Positions 36,833-45,115 of a DNA stretch of 61,086 bases are shown here, piece by piece. The translations under genes were made by a program, and so were the position numbers. The stretch lies in the NCBI GenBank assembly GCA_018398765.1, contig JAHBMJ010005089.1, positions 7,501 through 68,586 of the forward strand, in the 5' to 3' direction. Under the pieces are notes generated by a model. That model was not told where the DNA came from. It worked only from the letters and a program-made list of their open reading frames with translations, and made no database searches. Origin of the DNA: Chromera velia. Lineage: Eukaryota; Sar; Chromeraceae. Position 1 is the first letter of the stretch; every line of letters begins with the position of its first letter.

Positions 36833-37690
36833 TCAACCCGCCGCCCTATTTGAAGGCGTCTCCTCTAGCTGTGCGTCTTCGTTGCGCTGTGACCTGTCGG
36901 CATTGAAAAAGGGATGCTGAAGAAGAGAGTCTTCGCCATGGTAAACAAAGGCGACGTCATGGCCAACCGTTCCAAAATTCTGCAACTTCCGCTCAGGTGC
37001 ACTGCCTTCCCTTTCTGGCCCAGGGTTGGCCACCTCAACAGTGTGTCTCCCAGGGAGGGCCGGCTGAGGAAAGTGAGCGGGCGTTACCTCTGGCTCCCTG
37101 CCCCCGACCTCAGGGTCATGGGTGGCAGCAAAGCTGGAAGCAACCTCCTCCATTCTCCTGCCCCGACCCCCAAACGCACCCCCGAACGGCGACACCTGGC
37201 TGTATTCCTCCGACCCTGAGCCGCGACCGAACCTGACCGTCCCCGGCCAGCTGCTGTAGTTTGTGCTCCTATACGATGTCCAGAAGTCACTATAACGACC
37301 GGATCTGCTTGTAGTGTTCTGTTAGGTACTGTTTCTGTCAGCCCCCTCCTCTTTTTCCTGCTGCTGCTTAAAAAATTGGAAATGATCAGCATCCCCATCT
37401 TCAAAACGCCTCCCTTCCCCCTCCGCGGCATCGGACAGCTTCCCGTCCCCCAGACGTCTCCTGCCAAGAGGCAACCGAATGTCACCCCCAAATGGCGAGT
37501 CCTGGGCCAAAGAGTCACTCGCACGGCCCCCCCCTAACCACATACGCGGGGCATAGCTACCCGCAATATTATAAGTATTACTCCCCCACCTGAACCTCCA
37601 CGACCCCTCCTCCTGCTCAGAAGCCGGAGAGGGTGCAAACTGAACAGGAGCTTCGTCAAGGCATCTATAGGCGCCTCCTGCAAACGCTTA
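36833..37690 (-). pseudogene. Uncharacterised Gly/Glu-rich protein with one in-frame stop
   Basis: A single minus-strand frame runs from a GTTTGCAG acceptor near 37691 to a TGA at 36833, broken only by a TAA at 37322-37324. The first part contains PVQFAPSPASEQEEGSW, RLPLGRRRLGDGKL and a Gln/Glu run. The second contains SDFWTSYRSTNYSSWPGTV, FGGAFGGRGRR and an acidic tail. It has low-complexity character with no known domain. The stop could be a mutation, a sequencing error, or the true end of a shorter protein with a second gene following. Confidence 0.4.
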
Positions 37691-37839
37691 CAATGGTTTG
37701 GCAAGTTCTGTGTTTTTCTCCGTTTCTGTTGAAGAGACGCATATTGGATCATATTGGCTGTCTGTCCACTTGCCTGCCTGTCTGAGAAACCTCATGGTCC
37801 TTGCTGTCTGCCTTGCCCATGGTCAGCCTCACACTCACA

Positions 37840-37853
37840 CACGCACACACTCA

Positions 37854-37907
<54 letters not shown>

Positions 37908-38012
37908 CTCTCTCTCTCTCTCATACACACATACTCACACTCTCTCTCTCTCTATCACACATACACACACACACGCACGCATACATACACACATACATAC
38001 ATACACATACAC
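37840..38012. repeat. CT/CA microsatellite abutting the LINE fragment
   Basis: Alternating CT and CA runs, ending in CATA repeats directly against the truncated LINE end at 38013. Confidence 0.95.
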
Positions 38013-38756
38013 ACGTTTTTCTTCAGCTGTCTGTACAGCTTTTTGTGTCTCACTTCATCAAATGCCCTCGTAAAATCCAAAAAAGCAACAAAAAGCACAA
38101 GAGCATAAACAATATTATTCAACAAAAGCAAAATTGCGTCGAACGTACCTGATCCCTTCTTGTATGTAAACTGAAAAGGTGTCACAGTGGCAGAGTCCAT
38201 GTACATCCTTTCTTCCTCACTTGCCCCCCTCATCACCAGTTCCCCACACTTTGCTATTGCAGAGGCGAAGTGTATGAGTCTCCACACCCCCAGAAGAGCC
38301 TGCATCTTTCCCGGCTTTGGGACCGAAGCGATTGGCAAGTTATTCCAGCTTGTCGGCCACCATGTGTATCTTGTTGAGACAGAAAAGAGATAGGTGTGGA
38401 GATCGATCGCATTCCGATACTTTTTTATTATTCTTAGCACCCCCGGGGGTATGCTGTCCTTTCCTGCTGCCTTTCTTGGGTTTCCTGCCTTATGCATAGC
38501 CTTTTTTACTTCTTCTGTCCTTATGGCACTTTTTATTGCTCCTGCTCCCGCCCTTGCTCTTTTGATTTCTTTCTGCCCGTCTTCTTTTTCCCTGTTCTCT
38601 GCTTCCTCTCTTTCCCTTACGCTTCCTTCTATCTGGAAAAGTTTTTCGTTCCCTCTCGTTATCTCTTCATTTGACATCCTCTTCTTTCGGTGCACTTCCT
38701 TTTTTGTTGAGAGGGCTCTCCATATACTGAATCCGCCTCTGTCTTCTTTCAATTGA
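38013..38756 (-). pseudogene. LINE-type reverse transcriptase fragment, copy 2
   Basis: Minus-strand frame with the region upstream of the polymerase (NPRKAAGKDSIPPGVLRII), then PIASVPKPGK, then FQFTYKKGSGTFDAILLL and motif A as FLDFTRAFDEV. It stops right after RQLKKN where the CA microsatellite begins, so catalytic motif C is missing. It overlaps copy 1 (4549-4952) at high identity but keeps the 5' part that copy 1 lacks and lacks the 3' part that copy 1 keeps. Confidence 0.8.
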
Positions 38757-38962
38757 TTTATTATTCTCTATGTTCTTCTTGTACGGTCCCTCTGTTCTCT
38801 TTTTCTTTTTATTCTTCTGTATTCTTTACTTGCCTCTCCGTTCTAACATCCTTATAGCAGGACGGTATTACGGTAAGATAATACTAAAATTCTCACTCAT
38901 TAATTTAATTAAATTTAGCATTAAATGCTAGAAGCTAAGCTAGAAGCCTATAACTTCAAAAC
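38757..38962. other. LINE flank, pyrimidine-rich then AT-rich
   Basis: The pyrimidine-rich part to about 38840 may be further decayed LINE sequence; then AT-rich DNA. No gene. Confidence 0.4.
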
Positions 38963-40278
38963 TATAACTAAGGCTTGAAAAAGGTGCACCTCAGAAAAGG
39001 TGCAAACCAAAAAGTTATACCAGATGCACCTGTTTTGCACCTGATGCACCTGTTTTGCACCTGGTTGAATGGAATTGGGTGAAAAGTGTCAGCGTCATGG
39101 CCATGCAACGCGCCGCGGCCCCGCCCTTGCGGCTTCCCGCGGCCCTATGCAAACACGTGTGTGTTGCCGGGCCGTAGTGTATGGAATAAATCCGATCAGC
39201 CGATTTTTGAGATGAAAATCGGCCGGCTACAGAGGTGACTGAACGTACGTTCGACAACGTATGCGCTACATGAAATTAAGTCCATACATTATATGCATGG
39301 AACATGAGAACCTCTTCTCTTTATAACATGAGAACTGTTTTATGGTCAGTAAGAGTGCACTTGGTTTGATTATTCAATTTACTGCTTTGGCTTAGAGAGT
39401 GGAACTAAGTGGAACCATTCGTCACTTCCGTCTGCTGATGGCTCGTCAAGTTTGCATGCTCATATATAGATCTGTATCTGACTTTTTGTCATGCCACGGC
39501 TTCCCGTTGCGTTTGGTACTTCCAGATGGTTTAAAGTCCATCTGTAGAGGGAATTGCAGCTTTCTTAGAGGCGTTGACCCCTTCGTTCGCGAACCTCCCT
39601 GAACGTAAGTGCCACTTGAAAAAATATAATCAAGATCATCTCTATCTGTGGCATCTTTTTTCAAGAGACCGTCCACGCCTGCAGCGTAGATGGTCAAGAC
39701 ACCGTCCAGATATGCGGCTTTAGCTTTTAAAACACCATTAATGATCTGCGCCTACGGCACGGACTTTCAAGCTTATCCAAAAATGCGCCGTGAACTTTTA
39801 AGTGGTAGGTAGGTTCGTTCGCGAGTTGTCAGTCATACTGGTCCTATATACAAAAAGAGGATAAGGCCACGCGTTCTGTATAAGGATATAAGACCACTCT
39901 GCCTTACCGCGGGAATTCAGTGAGTGACCGTCATGGGAAAGCCGTTCTTGCCTGTGTTATCTTCCTTCGTGGGAGAGGACTGCCCTAGCAGTGAGTCCAG
40001 CTGCGTATCGAACCAGCCGAACGTTAGACGTTTGCCAATAGCGATGGTGAATGATGATAATGATGATGTAGCAAATCTATATTATAAAAAGCTTTTAAGT
40101 CTTGAGAGAGGCGCCTTTTGGACGTTAGGAACACTAAAAATTAACTCTAGAAACCTAGCTTTTATAAGGTAAACGGTGCACCTTATTTTGTACCTGTTTT
40201 GCACATGATTTAAGGTGCAAACTTGTTTTTACACCAGCACCACCACCTTATATGCACCTTTTCTCAGCCTTAACTATA
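38963..40278. mobile_element. 1.3-kb element with imperfect 26-bp inverted ends, non-autonomous
   Basis: 38963-38988 (TATAACTAAGGCTTG... ending AAGGTGCA) pairs with 40253-40278 at 21 of 26 positions. Inside each end are clusters of TGCACCT and TTTTGCACCTG words in both orientations (39020-39070 and 40175-40260). No transposase is present. A smaller inverted-repeat element (39592-39818) is nested inside. An ORF of 82 codons at 39924-40172 has no recognisable domain. Confidence 0.5.
39592..39818 (-). mobile_element. ~230-bp MITE with coding-like 24-residue repeat, copy 1
   Basis: The ends GAACGTAAGTGCCACTTGAAAA and CTTTTAAGTGGTAGGTAGGTTC are imperfect inverted repeats. On the minus strand it reads AAYLDGVLTIYAAGVDGLLK followed by KDATD, close to the reading of copy 2 at 50026-50275. 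Orientation is opposite to copy 2. Confidence 0.55.
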
Positions 40279-40540
40279 ACAACTCTAATAAATTTTAAAA
40301 TAAATTACAGTGCTCAGAATCTGAATTCAAATTTTGATGACCTTAAGTTTTTTTTTTTTTGACAATTTTTCCCACTGAAAATTTATAGTTTTTTCTTTGG
40401 GACCCTGTCAATTTAAACAAAAGTTCATTAAGTAGTTCATTAACCGTGACCACCGAAAGAACTTACACATTCTTTTGCTGCATGATCCGACTGCCTAGCT
40501 GTTGTGATTCGGGGCCTCAGTAGGCCTCAGGCCAGTGAGC

Positions 40541-41297
40541 TCATTGCACACTGCATGCAGGACTCCTCGAACCCCCAGTTCGTGGAAGGGGAGGACCGTC
40601 CGGGTTTTCCGCGTTTGCGTCTCCTCCGCGTCTTCGAATGAGACTCTGCTGGCGCACCTGCTGCAGCCACCTGTCGAATCCTCCCCAGGATTGGGGCACG
40701 TCACTTTGCGGGATGCGGGGAACGTCTTCGGGGACGATCCTCCAGTTTGTGTACTGCCCACACCGCTGGTGGCACGCCCACGTGTTGTTTCCATAACTGT
40801 TCGGAGACGACTGGTAGCGATACCTGCACATGTATGCATGCAAGCAAAATTCGGCAGAGATATATAGTGTCATACAGACAAGTCCGACATGCTGAATTTC
40901 AGGGGGTAGACGGCTGACATGGGATGTGGGATCCTCTGTCGTCTTCGGCAGCCCTGACATTCGTAGGTGAACACATTTTGAGAACCGAAAAGACACGCAT
41001 CACACAAACGCGTGGTAACCAGCTCTTTCATCTGACGGCAGGCTGCACACTGTCGTCGGATTTGTGTGGTCTCCAGGTCTCCTCTGTCGTTGAAACAGAA
41101 CCACGCCCTCAACGGCCTACGTCCACACCTGAAGTAAGACAGAGAACCTCCAAGCAGGTTCGGCAGTATCGCATGGAACCACTCTCCCTGCCACAGCAAG
41201 GCATGACCAACAGAGAGAATTCGCCCTCATTGTAGTTTGGGGGTTCCAGGCAGATGGCACAGAAGTCATCCGACTCAGTGTCCGCCATTGGGTGCAC
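40541..41297 (-). pseudogene. RING-type zinc-finger protein, two exons, frame break
   Basis: Exon 1 starts with ATG at 41297. The RING signature is CAICLEP, then MPCCGRESGSMRYCRTCLEV, in one frame up to about 41130. The continuation RCGRRPLRAWF and the following CxxC pairs (CAAC, CDAC, CQGC) and RRRQRIPHPM are in another frame, so one or two bases are gained or lost near 41130. An intron (GT at 40918, AG at 40824) joins in phase to exon 2, 40823-40541, with YGNNTWACHQRCGQYTNWRI and a DVPRIPQSDVPQSWGG block. RING proteins usually act as ubiquitin ligases; the last canonical Cys pair is unclear here, so activity is uncertain. It is divergent from the gene starting at 41981. Confidence 0.55.
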
Positions 41298-41980
41298 ACA
41301 GAACTTTTGCCGTCTCCTCTGTCTCCGTCAAGGCAAGCTTACTGGGGGCACGCCCACGGCATCGAGTGGAGATCTTGTTTCAAACTCAACCAGGTGCTTT
41401 TGTGCATCTGCTGACATTTCCGAGGAATCCGAGCTGGTAGCAAACGCTGTCAGAAAACGAATTCAAGTGTCGGATCCGACGCCGGGAGGATACTCACTGA
41501 CTGCATGTCAGACTGATTCAAGCGAGTGCCCCGGCCTCATGATGCCTCATGCATGGACTCTCCTCGTGGCGTGCGTGGGCTCCGAGTTAGGACTTCCCGG
41601 GCCCTTGCTATCGGCGCGGGCCAAGCATGCAGTCTAGCTCTTGAACGAGATTCTCTTAGCCCCTCGGCATCCCTCGGCCCCCTCAGCGCTCAGTGGCACT
41701 GAAATCCCACTGTCAGAGTGTGCCAAACTCCAACGACCTCCCACTTTACATGACCTGCATGACTGATCAGTTGAACCGGGAATTCTTGATATCTGATGGT
41801 GCCTTCGTTCGCTCCTTTTCTTGTGACGGTGGCAGCCCCTGAGTGTGTTGCGTAGACGGTGGAGCGCGGTGGAGACTGCATCATGCTGCGGTAGAGAAGT
41901 GCTCTGGTTGGCTAAACTCCGCACAGAGTGCTGCAATCGGCTGAAAAACGAGCAGTCAATAAGCAAAAGAAAACTGGACA
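41298..41980. promoter_or_regulatory. Divergent intergenic region
   Basis: 683 bases between the minus-strand RING gene and the plus-strand cyclotransferase/LRR gene, so promoters of both should lie here. No TATA-like or other specific element can be defended, and no gene is seen. Confidence 0.35.
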
Positions 41981-43318
41981 ATGCAGGCAGCGCACGAAAA
42001 CCCAAGTCTTTGTGAAAAGGGAGAGCTGTATGTGTTTGGATATGGCTCTCTGATGAGTGAGAAGAGCGCACGAAGATCGTGTCCTGATCTGTTCGACTTC
42101 GGTTGTGCGCGTCTTCGTGATTTCTCCAGAGCATTCTCTCTGGTTGGCATTGCCGAAATCAAGAAAGGTAACTCTGATGCTTCTTCTCTCGAGCTGGCGA
42201 CTTTGGCGGTCAGACCCTCCAAAGGCAGCTTCATCCTTGGCTCTGCTTTTGCCATCCTTCAAGAGTCCTTCCCTGCCCTGAGGGCGAGAGAGTGCCGTTA
42301 TAAGATGGAGGAGGTGGAGATCGAATACGTGTCTGTGGACTCCTCTGGTGTCCTGAAGGTCGTGAAGACCGTGCGGGGAGTGGTCTTCCGAGAACAAGGC
42401 GATGAGGAGTACAAAGCCACCCTCTCAGAGGAGGAGTATGAAAGGACTATTGGGGCCTTCTACAGAGGAAAGATATGGGGCAGGACGGACATTCTACCAA
42501 CGCGAAAGTATCTGAATTTCTGCAGGGCTGCAGCGTTCACCCTCGCAGAATCAGTCCCGAACTGCGCTATTGATGCCATCCACGCCAACCTGGTCTTCGA
42601 AGGATGCATATCCAACCGCACCCCCATTGCAGATTATCTTCGTGCCTGCCCAGTAGCAGCTGCATCGGAAGGCGTGTTGGACCTCAGTGGCTTGGGTCTG
42701 GATGGTGCGGCGTTGTTGTCCGTTTTGTCAATTCTTCGTGAGACTACTGACGCAAAAGTCAAAGGGCAGACACTCCACACGATGTATTTGAACCACAACA
42801 ACCTCGAGAATTTCTCTGAGGAATGTGCAGAAGCCCTTGTCATAGTAGCCCCCCAACTGCAGCATCTGACGTTGCACTGCAACAAGCTCCAATCTTTGCC
42901 GAGCACTTTGTCAAAGCTGTCCCCCTCCCTTCAATCCCTCCATCTGGACTTCAACCTCCTTGAAGATCTTCCAAAAGAGTTTGAAGCATTCGGTGCACTG
43001 CACTCTCTTCACTTAGGAGGCAACAGACTCAAAGAGTTGCCATTGCCTGTTTTGAAAATGCAGGGCCTGCGTGCTCTCATGCTGCTCCCGAATCCCCTCT
43101 CCGAGTGTGCACTTGCAGCCGTGCACCCCGCCCTCGGAGTAGAAAGGGCCGTGAAGGAGGCCAGAAAGGAGGAGGTAGTTATCGACAGTCAGTGTCCCTC
43201 TGACAGAGTCGAACCCGAAGATTCCGTCCAAGTTTTTCAGCTTGACGGTTCCCAGAGGTCTGAGTCTGTCATCATTTTTGAAGGTCCTCCGGCCAGACCG
43301 ACTCTTTCGTATTCGTAG
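41981..43318 (+). CDS. Gamma-glutamylcyclotransferase-like domain fused to leucine-rich repeats
   Basis: Single exon, 445 residues, ATG to TAG. Residues about 15-170 carry YVFGYGSLMSEKSARRSC, the opening glycine loop of the GGCT-like (ChaC/AIG2-type) fold, followed by RLRDFSRAFSL, a LGSAFAI strand and YKMEEVEIEYV, which may supply the catalytic Glu. Residues about 228-385 are roughly five leucine-rich repeats of the LxxLxLxxNxLxxLP type (for example LQSLHLDFNLLEDLP and LHSLHLGGNRLKELP). There is no signal peptide, so it is probably cytosolic. The family cleaves gamma-glutamyl peptides such as glutathione to 5-oxoproline; the LRR part suggests a protein partner. The catalytic residue was not proven by alignment. 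Confidence 0.75.
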   Translation: MQAAHENPSLCEKGELYVFGYGSLMSEKSARRSCPDLFDFGCARLRDFSRAFSLVGIAEIKKGNSDASSLELATLAVRPSKGSFILGSAFAILQESFPALRARECRYKMEEVEIEYVSVDSSGVLKVVKTVRGVVFREQGDEEYKATLSEEEYERTIGAFYRGKIWGRTDILPTRKYLNFCRAAAFTLAESVPNCAIDAIHANLVFEGCISNRTPIADYLRACPVAAASEGVLDLSGLGLDGAALLSVLSILRETTDAKVKGQTLHTMYLNHNNLENFSEECAEALVIVAPQLQHLTLHCNKLQSLPSTLSKLSPSLQSLHLDFNLLEDLPKEFEAFGALHSLHLGGNRLKELPLPVLKMQGLRALMLLPNPLSECALAAVHPALGVERAVKEARKEEVVIDSQCPSDRVEPEDSVQVFQLDGSQRSESVIIFEGPPARPTLSYS

Positions 43319-43645
43319 CTAGATTCGTAGCCGTATATATGAATGGATGAATGAATAACTAAGCCGGACCGGGTGGAGCCGAGCTCCTGGCAGTCCATAT
43401 CATGCATGTCTTTGATGAGCCATATATAGATGTCGATCAGATTGGATATCTTAAATCATATTCAAATCATCTTAAATCCTAGCTCGAGTCTTATTACTAT
43501 TATTATGACTCTTATATCTATAAAAACTTTTAAATACATAGTAGAATCCCCTAGGGGTGATTTTCAAACAAAAAAACAAATAAAAAAAAACGCTTTCTGG
43601 ACCAAATTTTTTTGTTTTGTTTTTTTTTGTTTTCACAACCATGGT
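43319..43645. other. Left flank of the LTR retrotransposon
   Basis: AT-rich sequence with CCCCTAGGGGT at about 43546 and long T/A runs. Its last five bases ATGGT are the left copy of the retrotransposon's target duplication. Confidence 0.6.
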
Positions 43646-43901
43646 TGTTACGGACCTTTGGACCGAGGCTCGATTTGGTCCTTAGAGTAATACAGAGAAT
43701 TAATAGCATTAAATACACACTGTAATACAAAGGCATGCACGTCTGTATCTCAGCCTTTGCAATACAGATTGATTGAGCCTGTTAGAAGGACCGAGTCTTT
43801 CCTGATCGATAGGGAAGGCTCTTGTGTGTCTGACAGATTCTCTGTATGTAGAACTTGTTGGTGAGTTGATTCCTAAGTTCTAGAGAGCTTAAACTAGAAC
43901 A
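43646..43901 (+). repeat. 5' LTR
   Basis: Starts TGTTACGGACC and ends ACTAGAACA; 252/256 identical to the 3' LTR. Confidence 0.95.
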
Positions 43902-43902
43902 T

Positions 43903-43920
43903 TGGTCAGCAGAGCTTCGG
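43903..43920 (+). promoter_or_regulatory. Probable tRNA primer-binding site
   Basis: One base after the 5' LTR comes TGGTCAGCAGAGC. It begins with TGG, as required to pair with a tRNA CCA end. The AGCAGAG part resembles the acceptor-stem complement of initiator Met tRNAs, but the tRNA of this organism is not in the window. Confidence 0.5.
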
Positions 43921-44162
43921 GTGCGACCGGGGAAGACAAAATTCCCACAAGGAGCGGGTCGGGGTACAGGCTGTCAGAGGCGGGGGAGAGTTCTCCACCA
44001 TCGATCCCCTCTGTGCATCCTTGGGCAGAATCTCTCGACTTCAGTTCTGTTCCGTCTGTTGGCTCTCTGTTCTCGCCCACCCACAGTATCCGAGATTCCT
44101 CCAGCGAATCAGACTCAGTCCTATCCGATCCAGATTCTGAGCCACAACAGCAGCAAGCAGAC

Positions 44163-45115
44163 ATGGGGGATGCAGTCAGATTTGACAAGCTCGAGCAGAT
44201 TAGGAAGGTCAAGCGAGTGACTACGGTCTTTATCCCAGGAAAAACAAACGGACAGGTCTGGTATGCCACCTTTAAGGCAAAGGCAGATGCGGGAAACCTA
44301 AATGTGAATGAGAAGAAACTGTTGCTAGTAGGTCACTTTAAAGATCCTGACCTTATCCTGTGGTGGAATGAAAACTCCGCTTCCGCCACAACTTCAGACG
44401 AGGTTGACACCTTGTTCCTGGAAGCGTATAGAAGCACCGGTGTAATACAGGCGCACGCCGTCTACAGTATGGCTGACGTGCGGCTGAACCTCGGAGATGA
44501 CTATGACAAATTCATTGAATGCTTCGTCGACGTCTACATCCAGGCAAATCCAAACAGAAGAAGGAACGACAGAATCAGTTCCTTTATCAACGCGCTTTAT
44601 CCCGAGCTGAGAGAAGAGCTGGAGATACAACAGATCTACACCGATTGGGACCAATTGAAGAGGAGAGTCGGGTACCTCCATGCCAAGCAACAGAAGAAAG
44701 TAAGGGCTCGAATTGCGGGGGTGCAACAGAGAGACGAGAGGGACGAACTGGCCGAATTGCGGAAACGGCTCGATCAGCAAGCTGCTCAGATCGCGGCTCT
44801 GAGAGGCCGCGGCCGTGGCCATGGGGGATTCACCGACGGGGGCGCGGTCGCGGTAGGGGTGGCTTCGGCTATTACCCCGTCTACCCGTCTCCCATGTACG
44901 GAGGCCATGCATTCGGCGCGTACGGTCGAGGTGGCTTCAATAGCCACTTTAGAGGGGGACATGGAGGCATGAGAGGAAGAGGAGGCCACTACCAACAGTA
45001 TAGAGGCAACAACGGTTTCAACAACGGTCCCCCCCGTTGCTACACTTGCAACCAGCCTGGCCACAAGGCCTCCAATTGTCTTATGCAGGGAAACGACCCG
45101 GGTGGATTGGTGTAG
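44163..45115 (+). pseudogene. Retrotransposon gag with CCHC zinc knuckle, frame-broken
   Basis: From ATG 44163 the frame encodes the gag core (WYATFKAKADAG, LILWWNENS, EVDTLFLEAYRSTG, DYDKFIECF) and a coiled-coil-like Glu/Gln/Lys segment. It then enters an RG-rich tract. At about 44840-44850 (GACGGGGGCGCGG) the coding frame shifts by -1, consistent with loss of one G. The new frame carries a Gly/Arg/Tyr-rich region and a zinc knuckle, CYTCNQPGHKASNC, and ends at TAG 45113. Gag packages the RNA in the particle. Confidence 0.85.
45088..45094 (+). promoter_or_regulatory. Slippery heptamer GGGAAAC for -1 frameshift into pol
   Basis: Read in the zinc-knuckle frame as G GGA AAC, a canonical X XXY YYZ site, 19 bases before the gag stop at 45113. 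Slipping back one base enters the pol frame, which is open from here through the protease. The spacing and phase are exactly those of programmed -1 frameshifting in retroelements. A downstream pseudoknot was not modelled. Confidence 0.8.

Noticed and set aside
44830..44860. A second programmed frameshift inside gag
   Set aside because: No slippery heptamer in the right phase; loss of one G in a G run explains it better.
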